A DNA stretch of 64,000 nt. Origin: Flavivirga eckloniae (GTDB lineage Bacteria; Bacteroidota; Bacteroidia; Flavobacteriales; Flavobacteriaceae). Position 1 is the first letter of the stretch; each line of letters opens with the position of its first letter. Made by a program: the position numbers and the translations under genes. This document shows positions 9,034 to 16,458 of this stretch, piece after piece. The stretch lies in NCBI RefSeq assembly GCF_002886045.1, contig NZ_CP025791.1, positions 5,099,001-5,163,000 on the forward strand, written 5' to 3'. The notes beneath the pieces are model-generated. The model made no database searches. It worked only from the letters and a program-made list of their open reading frames with translations, and was not told the DNA's origin.

Positions 9034-9876
9034 ATGAAATTGAAAAATAAGATTAAATCTGCCTTAATTATAACAACCTACAATTGGCCAGAGGCTTTAG
9101 AGTTGGTTTTAAAAAGTGTAGAAAAGCAAATAGTACTTCCAACAGAAGTTATGATTGCAGACGATGGGTCTACAGACGAGACTAAGAAACTAATTGAAAG
9201 GTTTCAATATAATTTTCCAGTTCCAATAACACATGTATGGCATAAAGATGAGGGGTTTAGGAGATCGGCTATATTAAATTTGGCCATTTCCAAAACAGAT
9301 GCAGATTATATCATTCAGTTAGATGGCGATTGTATCATACACAAAAGCTTTGTTAGAGATCATTTAAATTCAGTTGAAAGCGGCATTTACTTATTTGGAT
9401 CCAGAGTAAATATTCAAGAGCCGTATTTAAATGAGTTTTTTAAGAATAAGACCATAAAGTTTCCTTACTTGGCTAAAGGGGTAAAGAAGCGTAATAGAAA
9501 TATACATTTACCCTTATTAGGAGAGATGCTTTATAAAAAGAACAATAAGCTATCTGGAAAGCTAAGAGGGTGTAATCTGTCGTATTGGAAAACAGATTTT
9601 TTAAATGTTAATGGTTACAACGAAGATATGACAGGATGGGGCAGGGAAGACTCCGAATTTATAATAAGAATGATAAACAAAGGCATATTGGGGAAACGAT
9701 TAAAATACAAAGCAATTATTTATCATATTTGGCATAAAGAAAGCTCTAAAGAAAAACTAGACCTTAATCACAATATACAGGAAAACGCACTAAAAAATAA
9801 GTTAACCTGGTGTGAAAATGGTATAGATAAGTATATAAACGTAAATCCCGTAAAAAAAGAGGCAGCAGTTTCATAA
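9034..9876 (+). CDS. GT2-family glycosyltransferase with GT7C-like C-terminal domain
   Basis: 280 residues. The GT-A domain opens with LIITTYNWPEALE, then ADDGSTDET (about 41-49) and the DGDC metal-binding motif (about 105-108). GWGREDSEFIIRM (about 203-215) matches the Glyco_transf_7C segment found in chondroitin-polymerase-like and galactosyltransferase-like bacterial enzymes, where the Glu-Asp pair helps catalysis. No membrane helix. It has its own promoter, which is a copy of the leader in front of the epimerase gene. It likely adds a sugar during O-antigen or core assembly; donor and acceptor are unknown. Confidence 0.88.
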   Translation: MKLKNKIKSALIITTYNWPEALELVLKSVEKQIVLPTEVMIADDGSTDETKKLIERFQYNFPVPITHVWHKDEGFRRSAILNLAISKTDADYIIQLDGDCIIHKSFVRDHLNSVESGIYLFGSRVNIQEPYLNEFFKNKTIKFPYLAKGVKKRNRNIHLPLLGEMLYKKNNKLSGKLRGCNLSYWKTDFLNVNGYNEDMTGWGREDSEFIIRMINKGILGKRLKYKAIIYHIWHKESSKEKLDLNHNIQENALKNKLTWCENGIDKYINVNPVKKEAAVS

Positions 9877-9933
9877 GTAAAATAATGTGAAACTCAAAAG
9901 GAGAAGTAACTATTATATAGTTTAGTTAGCCAG

Positions 9934-9953
9934 ACCAGACCTGTCAGGTTTTA
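9934..9953. repeat. Small palindromic repeat (ACCTGTCAGGT core)
   Basis: The core ACCTGTCAGGT is an inverted repeat (ACC/GGT around TGTCA) that stands out as GC-richer than its surroundings. It lies between the convergent genes ending at 9876 and 9980. I recall similar sequences as dispersed intergenic repeats in flavobacterial genomes, but that is recollection and not shown here. It could also act as a weak terminator. Confidence 0.35.
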
Positions 9954-9979
9954 AATCGGTAACATTAGCATTAAAGAAA

Positions 9980-10735
9980 TCACTTGTTTTTATGAAGCCT
10001 ATAAAGCTTGATGTACTTTAAAAAAGTAACATTAAAGGTTTGTACACAAATAATAAAACCATTTAAGCCATCCAAAAAGCCACGTCTTAAAAAATAGGCT
10101 TTAAAAAATGCCCAAGACGGGTTAAAAATAATTTTCCAAAGCGAAGATTTTTTCCCTAAATCGAAATACGCTTGGGCTGCAATACTTGAAAAGTTCTGAA
10201 CCTTGATATTGTGTTCATCGTAATCTCTGTAAATCCAATGCAGTAAATCACCTTTAAGTTTTCCTGCTTTTAAGCCTTTTTTTAGTGTATACCTATCATG
10301 AGGGTTTATACCTTTCCATTCACCATTACCTTTTTTAAAAAGCCGTAGTTTTTTATCCGGATACCAATCGGAATGCTTTATCCATTGTCCGCAATAATTA
10401 TTTAATCGGTTGCAATAATACCCATCAAATTCCCAATTCTCTTTTGCTTTTAAAATGGATTCTTTAAGTGTATCAGACAGAGCTTCATCACCATCGAGCG
10501 ATAAAATATAATCGTATTTGGCACGAGAGAGGGCATAGTTTTTTTGTTCAATATAACCCTCAAACTTATTTTGGATTAATACTACATTAAATGCTTCGCA
10601 TATTTCAAGAGTTCTGTCTGTAGAAAAAGAATCTACAACAACAATTTCGTCAACAACATCAACTAACGATTTTAAACACTTTTCTAAATGTTCTTCTTCA
10701 TTATAAGTAATTATTACTCCGGAAACTTTTATCAT
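9980..10735 (-). CDS. WaaE/KdtX-like GT2 glycosyltransferase (LPS core)
   Basis: 251 residues. It opens with VSGVIITYNEEEHLEKCLKSL, then VVDSFSTDRT (about 35-44) and LSLDGDEAL (about 79-87), the signature set of the WaaE / KdtX / lipooligosaccharide beta-1,4-glucosyltransferase subfamily. The PHDRY segment near residue 146 is also typical. The family adds glucose to heptose I in the inner core of enterobacterial LPS; the exact sugar in Bacteroidota is inference. It lies about 30 bases downstream of glf on the same strand and probably shares its transcript. Confidence 0.85.
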   Translation of the reverse strand: MIKVSGVIITYNEEEHLEKCLKSLVDVVDEIVVVDSFSTDRTLEICEAFNVVLIQNKFEGYIEQKNYALSRAKYDYILSLDGDEALSDTLKESILKAKENWEFDGYYCNRLNNYCGQWIKHSDWYPDKKLRLFKKGNGEWKGINPHDRYTLKKGLKAGKLKGDLLHWIYRDYDEHNIKVQNFSSIAAQAYFDLGKKSSLWKIIFNPSWAFFKAYFLRRGFLDGLNGFIICVQTFNVTFLKYIKLYRLHKNK

Positions 10736-10767
10736 TTTGATATACTATAAGTAGTTGTAAAAATAGG

Positions 10768-11865
10768 TTAATTAAGTTCTTTTTTGACTTTCTGTAGGGC
10801 AGAAGCTATTATTTGGTGCATGTCGTAATATTTGTATTCGGCAAGTCTACCACCAAATATAATGTTAGATTCTTTTGAAGCCAGTGTTTTGTATGCCTGA
10901 TATTTTTTTTGATTCTCATCGTTGTTAATCGGGTAATAGGCTTCCTTCTCTGGAGTCCATTGTTCCGAGTACTCTTTAGTAATCACAGTATGCTCTTGTT
11001 TACCAAACTCGAAATGTTTATGCTCAATTATTCGTGTATAAGGCACGTCGGCATCATTATAGTTTACAACGGCATTACCCTGAAAATTATCAGTATCAAG
11101 TCTTGAGTTTTCAAAGCGTAATGAACGATATTCCAAGTTACCATACTCATAGTTATAGAACTCATCTATTTTTCCTGTATACACGATCTTTTTAGCTAAC
11201 GTAGTGTATGTTTCTTTTTCTTCAAAAAAATCAACATTGGTTTTAACGTCTATACCTTCCAATAAACCGTCGATTATTTTGTTGTAACCGCCTTTAGGAA
11301 TGCCCTGATAGGCATCATTAAAATAATTATTATTGAAGGTATAACGAACGGGCAATCGCTTAATTATAAAAGCAGGAAGCTCGGTAGCTTTTTTGCCCCA
11401 TTGTTTTTCGGTATACTCTTTTATAAGTGTTTCGTAAACATCTTTTCCTATTAAGGATAGTGCTTGTTCTTCTAAATTTTCAGGATTTTTACGACCATGT
11501 TCTTTAATCTGGCCTTCTATAATTGTTTTGGCCTCTTCGGGTGTTTTGGTGCCCCACAACTGGTAAAACGTATTCATATTAAAAGGCAGGTTATATAACT
11601 TTCCTTTAGATATAGAAACCGGTGAGTTTACATAATTATTAAACTCTGCAAATTGATTTACATAGTCCCAAATATACTTATCGTTAGTATGAAAAATATG
11701 AGCCCCATATTTATGTACATTAATACCGTCTACATTTTCGCAATATACATTTCCGCCTACATGATCTCTTTTGTCTATAACCAAACATTTTTTTCCTTTT
11801 TTTGTTGCTTCATGAGCAAAAACACATCCAAATAACCCAGCACCAACAATTAAATAATCATACAT
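10768..11865 (-). CDS. glf: UDP-galactopyranose mutase
   Basis: This flavoenzyme converts UDP-galactopyranose to UDP-galactofuranose. The frame opens at 11928, but the family begins at MYDYLIVGAGLFG, so I place the start at 11865 (365 residues). VGAGLFG is the FAD dinucleotide-binding motif; NVYCENVDGINVHKYGAHIFHTN is the conserved second block (given here as two overlapping motifs: NVHKYGAH and HIFHTN). KQWGKKATELPA, RLPVRYTFNNNYF and GRLAEYKYYDMH supply conserved arginines and tyrosines of the active site. It is divergent, with a 67-base gap, from the galactofuranosyltransferase-like gene at 11933, which makes a substrate-user pair. Confidence 0.96.
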   Translation of the reverse strand: MYDYLIVGAGLFGCVFAHEATKKGKKCLVIDKRDHVGGNVYCENVDGINVHKYGAHIFHTNDKYIWDYVNQFAEFNNYVNSPVSISKGKLYNLPFNMNTFYQLWGTKTPEEAKTIIEGQIKEHGRKNPENLEEQALSLIGKDVYETLIKEYTEKQWGKKATELPAFIIKRLPVRYTFNNNYFNDAYQGIPKGGYNKIIDGLLEGIDVKTNVDFFEEKETYTTLAKKIVYTGKIDEFYNYEYGNLEYRSLRFENSRLDTDNFQGNAVVNYNDADVPYTRIIEHKHFEFGKQEHTVITKEYSEQWTPEKEAYYPINNDENQKKYQAYKTLASKESNIIFGGRLAEYKYYDMHQIIASALQKVKKELN

Positions 11866-11932
11866 TTGTATACTTTTATAATTTTTAGCAAAACTAGGAT
11901 ATAAATTACCGACAAAAAAACTTTTCAAGACA

Positions 11933-12979
11933 ATGTATTACATTTCCAGAAACTATAAATCGTTATTTAACGCAGCAGGAAAGGCAAAAACAGATTGTGA
12001 ATTTACGTTGCGTAAATTGGGGTTTAAAAATCTAGGGTTTAAGCAATCGTCCATACCAAGTTCGGCAGTAGGTACCATCAAAAACTTTTTTGGTATAACC
12101 ATGGCTTTACTAAGGTTGCCTTTTAAATCTGTTTTATGTACCCAATATCCCAATAACAAGTTTAGAAAGTATATATTGTTTTTTGCCAAGTTAAAACGTT
12201 GCAAGATCATTACTATTGTTCATGATGTTAGGGTTTTAAAAGGTAGGGTAAAGGATATCGAAAAAGAATTATCAAAAATCGTATGTTCTGATGTTATTAT
12301 AGTTCATAATGAATCGATGAAAGCATGGTTCTTAGAGCAAGGAACAACCATACCTATAGTAGTTTTAGGGATTTTCGATTATGTCTCTGAAGAAAGACCA
12401 CTTCAAAATAAAGACGTTAATCAGAGTGATGTTTATAATATAGCCTATGCAGGAGGCTTTGGTGATGGCAAAAATGCATATATCTTCGATTTTGATATAC
12501 TGGATCATAGCAAATACAATTTAAAGTTATACGGCATTGGTTTTGACGCCAGTAAACGAAAAGTAAACGAAGATGAGTCGATTATTCATTACCAAGGCGC
12601 ATTTCCGTCGGATCAGATAGCCTATAAAATTGAAGCCGATTTTGGATTGGTGTGGGATGGTATCTCCACTGAGTCTTGTAGTGGCGATTTGGGAGAATAT
12701 TTAAAATATAATAACCCTCATAAAACATCTTTATACCTTTTATGTGGACTTCCGGTAATAGTTTGGGATAAAGCCGCTATAGCATCCTTTATTGTAGAGA
12801 ATAATTTAGGAATAGGTGTTGCGAACCTAAAAGATTTAAATGCTATTTTAGAAAACTTATCTGAAGAAGATTATAAATTAATGAAAAGCAATGTGCAAGC
12901 CGTTCAGGAAAAAGTAATGAATGGAAAGTTTGTTGAAGCCGCCGTTACAAAGGCATTGGAAGAACTTAATAATCAGTAA
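11933..12979 (+). CDS. Galactofuranosyltransferase-like sugar transferase
   Basis: 348 residues, GT-B fold. It resembles the beta-1,6-galactofuranosyltransferase (WbbI-like) group: an N-terminal YYISRNYKSLFNAAGKAK segment, TIVHDVRVL in the acceptor domain, a central YAGGFGDGKNAYIF and a C-terminal WDGISTESCSGDLGEYLKYNNPHK block that reads as the donor site. Its position next to glf supports use of UDP-galactofuranose. No membrane helix is seen. Its 3' end lies 13 bases from the convergent GT9 gene. The acceptor linkage is not predictable from sequence. Confidence 0.78.
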   Translation: MYYISRNYKSLFNAAGKAKTDCEFTLRKLGFKNLGFKQSSIPSSAVGTIKNFFGITMALLRLPFKSVLCTQYPNNKFRKYILFFAKLKRCKIITIVHDVRVLKGRVKDIEKELSKIVCSDVIIVHNESMKAWFLEQGTTIPIVVLGIFDYVSEERPLQNKDVNQSDVYNIAYAGGFGDGKNAYIFDFDILDHSKYNLKLYGIGFDASKRKVNEDESIIHYQGAFPSDQIAYKIEADFGLVWDGISTESCSGDLGEYLKYNNPHKTSLYLLCGLPVIVWDKAAIASFIVENNLGIGVANLKDLNAILENLSEEDYKLMKSNVQAVQEKVMNGKFVEAAVTKALEELNNQ

Positions 12980-12992
12980 CTCTAAGCAATGA

Positions 12993-14036
12993 TTATTTCA
13001 AGAAGTTCTTTAGTGTATCTTCAAAAAGCTGTGGTTCGAATTTTTCGTATAACGAAAGCGCTTCATTTTTGAAGGCTTTTTCGGGTTTGGTATACAGTTC
13101 GGGTTTAAAATCCTTTAAATGGACACCAACATTATCGTCGTTTTCAAAAAGGCTCCAAGTGGCTTTATCTATCCACGGTGAAAAAATAGCAAAGGTTTTA
13201 ACACCTAAAGCTTTAGCCATATTAATAGCGCCACCCTCATTGCCAATTACAGCATCACAATGATGTGTAAGAGCCAAAAACTCCCTTAAGCTTTTACCAA
13301 ATACATTAAAGAAAACATGTTGTTGGGTTTCCTGTTTACATAAATCAAGTATCGATTTGGCTTCTGCTTCCTGTTTAGGGATGTAGTTAAATAATATTTG
13401 TCCGGAGGTTTCTTCAACTAAAGTATCAATAACTTTAGCCATATAGTTAAAAGGATAGGTCTTCTTTACACCGCTTCCTAATACACTAATCATATATAAC
13501 GGCTTATTGAAATCGATCTTATGATCCTCCAAAAAGCGTTTACTATTAGTAATTTCCTTTTCGGTTAAATAAATTTTAGGCTTTATAAATTTTGGTTCAA
13601 TACCTAAAGGAGCTAGCAGTTGCATTCTGTTAACAATGGCTAATCCCGATTTACCGCTGTTGCTCTTTTCTCTTTTTATATTATGGTGATAAAAAAGCGT
13701 AGAATAAGATTTATGGTACGAAATTTTGGTTTTTGCACCTGAAAAAATACTGATTAAATTACTGGATATTTTTGAATAAACATCAACAACTATATCATAC
13801 TTTTCATGTCCTATCGATTTAGCGAACTTAAAAAGTTTGGCTTTACTTTGTTCGACTTCTTTAGTAAATAAGATGAGGTTATCGATATTAGGGTTATTTT
13901 CTATAACCGCAACCGTATGATCATTAACTAAATAGTCTAATTGTGCTTTTGGGTATTTTAAGCGAAGTGCTTCAAACAGAATACTGCTTGTAAGCACATC
14001 GCCAATCATTTTTTGTTGTATGATTAAGATTTTCAA
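12993..14036 (-). CDS. GT9-family heptosyltransferase (ADP-heptose:LPS heptosyltransferase-like)
   Basis: 347 residues. The N-terminus ILIIQQKMIGDVLTSSILFEALRLKYP has the R/K-x-x-G-D-x-L-L pattern of GT9. YMISVLGSGVKKTYP in the middle starts the second Rossmann domain, and IGNEGGAINMAKALGVKTFAIFSP near residue 265-288 is the donor-binding G-N/D-S/E-G block. The family transfers L,D-heptose to Kdo or to another heptose in the LPS inner core. It fits with the Kdo-kinase-like and WaaE-like genes of the locus. It reads toward the galactofuranosyltransferase gene and is probably transcribed alone. Confidence 0.9.
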   Translation of the reverse strand: MKILIIQQKMIGDVLTSSILFEALRLKYPKAQLDYLVNDHTVAVIENNPNIDNLILFTKEVEQSKAKLFKFAKSIGHEKYDIVVDVYSKISSNLISIFSGAKTKISYHKSYSTLFYHHNIKREKSNSGKSGLAIVNRMQLLAPLGIEPKFIKPKIYLTEKEITNSKRFLEDHKIDFNKPLYMISVLGSGVKKTYPFNYMAKVIDTLVEETSGQILFNYIPKQEAEAKSILDLCKQETQQHVFFNVFGKSLREFLALTHHCDAVIGNEGGAINMAKALGVKTFAIFSPWIDKATWSLFENDDNVGVHLKDFKPELYTKPEKAFKNEALSLYEKFEPQLFEDTLKNFLK

Positions 14037-14080
14037 AATTTACAACTCCCGTTTTTCATATATTTTTTGCAAATAAAATA

Positions 14081-14128
14081 AGCACTGCTTACTGCCACTG
14101 AACACTGAATACTGTGAACTGTATACTG
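14081..14128. repeat. Heptameric repeat array (NNNACTG, seven units)
   Basis: ACTG begins at 14084, 14091, 14097, 14104, 14111, 14118 and 14125, that is every 7 bases apart from one 6-base step, with the other three bases of each unit varying. It occupies the gap between the GT9 start and the dapD stop. This is a degenerate tandem repeat and not a CRISPR. A shorter array of 7-base units lies at 15621-15641. Confidence 0.75.
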
Positions 14129-14137
14129 CAAACTAAC

Positions 14138-14953
14138 TTAAACCGCTACATTATGCTCTCTTAAAGCATCATTAAGCGATGTTTTTTTATTAGTACTCTC
14201 TTTACGTTTACCAATAATTAAAGCACAAGGTACATTATAGGTTCCAGAAGGGAATTCTTTGGCATAACTACCAGGTATTACTACAGAACGTGCAGGTACT
14301 CTTCCTTTGTATTCAACAGGTTCATCGCCTGTAACATCAATAATCTTAGTACTCATAGTTAAAACAACACCAGCGCCTAAAACAGCTTCTTTTTCAACAC
14401 GTACCCCTTCAACAACGATACATCTCGATCCAATAAAGGCATTATCCTCTATAATTACCGGAGCCGCTTGTAAAGGTTCTAAAACACCACCAATACCAAC
14501 ACCACCAGATAAGTGAACGCCTTTACCAATTTGTGCACAACTACCAACAGTAGCCCAGGTGTCAACCATAGTTCCTTCGTCTACATAAGCACCAATGTTT
14601 ACATAACTAGGCATTAAAATAGTACCACTTGAAATATAAGCACCATGTCTAGCAACAGCATGAGGTACCACACGGATGCCTTTTTCTGCATAGCCGCTTT
14701 TTAATGGAATTTTATCATGAAACTCTAAAGGACCAGCTTCAATGGTTTCCATTTTCTGAATTGGGAAATATAACACAACGCCTTTCTTAACCCATTCGTT
14801 AACCTGCCAACCATCTGCAGTAGGCTCAGCAACTCTCAATTCTCCTTTATCTAATAAGTCTATAACCTTTCTTATAGCAGAAGTTGTTGACTCTTCCTTT
14901 AAAAGCTCTCTGTTATCCCAGGCACTCTCAATGATTTGTTGTAGTTCTAACAT
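14138..14953 (-). CDS. dapD: 2,3,4,5-tetrahydropyridine-2,6-dicarboxylate N-succinyltransferase
   Basis: This enzyme succinylates tetrahydrodipicolinate in the succinylase branch of lysine and diaminopimelate synthesis. The family begins MLELQQIIESAW, so I start at 14953 (271 residues, the standard length) and not at the upstream ATG at 14992. The C-terminal two thirds is a left-handed parallel beta-helix made of hexapeptide repeats (for example VNIGAYVDEGTMVDTW and AQIGKGVHLSGGVGIGG, residues about 120-160), ending in SYAKEFPSG and CALIIGKR. A TATATTTG -7 element lies upstream. It stands alone, with the glycan locus on one side. Confidence 0.97.
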   Translation of the reverse strand: MLELQQIIESAWDNRELLKEESTTSAIRKVIDLLDKGELRVAEPTADGWQVNEWVKKGVVLYFPIQKMETIEAGPLEFHDKIPLKSGYAEKGIRVVPHAVARHGAYISSGTILMPSYVNIGAYVDEGTMVDTWATVGSCAQIGKGVHLSGGVGIGGVLEPLQAAPVIIEDNAFIGSRCIVVEGVRVEKEAVLGAGVVLTMSTKIIDVTGDEPVEYKGRVPARSVVIPGSYAKEFPSGTYNVPCALIIGKRKESTNKKTSLNDALREHNVAV

Positions 14954-14973
14954 TTTAATATATAATTTTTGAG

Positions 14974-14981
14974 CAAATATA
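14974..14981 (-). promoter_or_regulatory. -7 element TATATTTG before dapD
   Basis: On the minus strand TATATTTG matches TAnnTTTG exactly and lies 21 bases before the chosen dapD start, which supports that start over the upstream ATG at 14992, since the latter would lie upstream of the predicted transcript. No clear TTG -33 box is seen. Confidence 0.5.
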
Positions 14982-15230
14982 ATAGGTATCATTTAAAAAA
15001 TAGAATGAATAAAGCTATTATATAAATTATTTAAGAACTCTAATTTTTTTCATCGATTAGCCATAAATTTGATAATAAAGTCGCTTATTTTTCCTTTAAA
15101 ATAAAACAATAAATCGATGAAATGCATTTCATGTGTATTTCGTCTTATTTAGTCCCCATTTTATCTGTTCGTCGATAAAAATTTGTAGCTCCACTACTAA
15201 TCGAAAATTCATTTACTTATAACTAATTTA
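14982..15230. other. Intergenic region between dapD and the small secreted protein gene
   Basis: The full gap between the two divergent starts is about 330 bases. Apart from the two promoters at its ends I see only AT-rich sequence with no clear hairpin, repeat or reading frame. Confidence 0.55.
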
Positions 15231-15263
15231 TTGTGTATGAGGCTTCTTCTGGATATATATTTG
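15231..15263 (+). promoter_or_regulatory. Flavobacterial-type promoter TTG-N22-TATATTTG
   Basis: TTG (15231-15233), a 22-base spacer, and TATATTTG (15256-15263) match the TTG-N17-23-TAnnTTTG consensus. Transcription would begin near 15269, giving a short leader to the ATG at 15286. This is one of the best full promoter matches in the window. Confidence 0.6.
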
Positions 15264-15285
15264 GAACATCAAACAATGAGAAACG

Positions 15286-15594
15286 ATGAAAACAAATTTT
15301 TACATATTACTAATTTTATTACTGTCTTTTTCTTATGGTGATGCACAAGGCAGAACTGAAATTGAAGAGAATGGAGCTAATAAAGTTGTGGTAACTAATG
15401 TAAATGATAACGTTACCATTGTAACTGATTATAACCCAGTTAAAACTGAAAATAAAGCATTATTGATTGATGAAGATGAATTAAAAGAGTCTATTGCACG
15501 TACTAGTGATATTAGACAATATTTAAATCATGTAAGAAACGTTCAAAATATTAAATTGTTATTTCCAAAAATAAATAAAGCGGTTAAAGCTTAA
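15286..15594 (+). CDS. Small secreted protein of unknown function
   Basis: 102 residues. An N-terminal signal peptide (KTNFYILLILLLSFSYGDAQ) with a likely cleavage after DAQ predicts export to the periplasm or beyond. The mature part is short, acidic in the middle (LLIDEDELKESIA) and basic at the end (PKINKAVKA), with beta-prone VVVTNVNDNVTIVTDYNP. I do not recognise a family. It has its own good promoter upstream and a hairpin-plus-T-run terminator about 60 bases downstream, so it is a single-gene transcript. Confidence 0.7.
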   Translation: MKTNFYILLILLLSFSYGDAQGRTEIEENGANKVVVTNVNDNVTIVTDYNPVKTENKALLIDEDELKESIARTSDIRQYLNHVRNVQNIKLLFPKINKAVKA

Positions 15595-15620
15595 TAAGGG
15601 TTTTAAATTTTATCACAAAA

Positions 15621-15641
15621 GTTAAAAGTTAAAGGTTAAAG
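15621..15641. repeat. Three tandem 7-base units (GTTAAAR)
   Basis: GTTAAAA, GTTAAAG and GTTAAAG follow one another exactly at 15621-15627, 15628-15634 and 15635-15641, between the stop of the small secreted gene and its terminator. Confidence 0.7.
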
Positions 15642-15652
15642 TAGCGAAAGAG

Positions 15653-15680
15653 GACTGTCTGAAAAGGCGGTCTTTTTTTA
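15653..15680 (+). terminator. Rho-independent terminator after the small secreted protein
   Basis: GACTGTC (15653-15659) pairs with GGCGGTC (15666-15672), using two G-U pairs, around a six-base loop and is followed directly by seven T. It lies about 60 bases past the stop at 15594. Confidence 0.6.
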
Positions 15681-15940
15681 TTTGTATTTATTGCAAACTA
15701 AATACTACCGTTGACGTCATTTGTAAATTTCTTTTATGCAAGCAATTAACCTATGTCCGGTCGAGCGCAGTCGAGACCTTCTTAAAACCTCTAGACTTAG
15801 CTCCTTTAGACATGACGTCATTATTTCCGCTTGATAAAATTTTTGTCTCTAATCTCGATGAGACAGCTTTTAGCTTTTAATACTTTTTCAAAACCCCACT
15901 TAATTTATTACAGTAAACTCAGATACTGGGATTAATAAAC
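15681..15940. repeat. Intergenic stretch with dispersed-repeat-like palindromes
   Basis: No gene is seen. TGACGTCA occurs twice (15712-15719 and 15813-15820). Between them, at 15755-15780, is a GC-rich block reading GGTCGAGCGCAGTCGAGACC (15759-15778), an imperfect palindrome. From memory, blocks of this TCGAGCGCAGTCGA type are common dispersed repeats in flavobacterial genomes. The layout of a GC-rich palindrome bracketed by TGACGTCA suggests one short repeat unit. Confidence 0.5.
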
Positions 15941-15948
15941 TATTTTTG
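15941..15948 (+). promoter_or_regulatory. -7 element TATTTTTG before ruvX
   Basis: TATTTTTG matches TAnnTTTG and sits 22 bases before the first base of the ruvX ATG. No convincing -33 box. Confidence 0.45.
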
Positions 15949-15962
15949 CACAAAATAGATAT

Positions 15963-16373
15963 ATGGCTCGCATTTTAGCAATAGATTTTGGTACAAAAAG
16001 AACAGGTATAGCAGTAACAGACGAGCTACAAATTATAGCCTCTGGGCTTACTACCGTTAATACACCAGAGCTTTTAAAGTTTTTAAAGAACTACACTGCT
16101 AAAGAGCAGGTTGAACTGTTTTTGGTTGGAGAACCAAAACAAATGGATAACACGGCTTCGGAAAGTGAAACATATATCCTCCCATTTATAGAGCGTTTAA
16201 AAAAGGAATTTCCTAATATTCCAATAAAAAGAATAGACGAACGATTTACTTCTAAAATGGCTTTTCAAACTATGATTGATAGTGGATTAAAAAAGAATCA
16301 GCGAAAAAATAAAGCACTTGTAGACGAGATAAGTGCCACGCTTATTTTACAAAGTTATTTATATTCTAAATAA
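15963..16373 (+). CDS. ruvX: Holliday junction resolvase-like / pre-16S rRNA nuclease RuvX (YqgF)
   Basis: 136 residues, the standard YqgF length. RNase H-like fold: ILAIDFGTKRTGIAVTD (first catalytic Asp at about residue 6), VGEPKQMD in the middle, DERFTS (about 95-100) and DEISATLILQSYL (about 121-133) carrying the last acidic residue. YqgF matures the 5' end of 16S rRNA in Escherichia coli and was earlier named for Holliday junction resolution. It precedes def by about 85 bases on the same strand, with a separate -7 element between, so the two may be co-transcribed or independent. Confidence 0.95.
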   Translation: MARILAIDFGTKRTGIAVTDELQIIASGLTTVNTPELLKFLKNYTAKEQVELFLVGEPKQMDNTASESETYILPFIERLKKEFPNIPIKRIDERFTSKMAFQTMIDSGLKKNQRKNKALVDEISATLILQSYLYSK

Positions 16374-16425
16374 ACAGAACGTCATTAAGAATATATTTGA
16401 TGCAAATACTACTAATAAATTATAG

Positions 16426-16433
16426 TATTTTTG
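16426..16433 (+). promoter_or_regulatory. -7 element TATTTTTG before def
   Basis: TATTTTTG matches TAnnTTTG and lies 33 bases before the def ATG. A TTTG at 16396-16399 is a possible -33 box but the 26-base spacer is longer than usual. Confidence 0.45.
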
Positions 16434-16458
16434 CAACTATAAAAATACAAAACGAGTA

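Noticed and set aside
14081-14128. Regular repeats that could be read as a CRISPR array.
   Set aside because: Units are 7 bases with no spacer of 25-40 bases, and there are no cas genes in the window.
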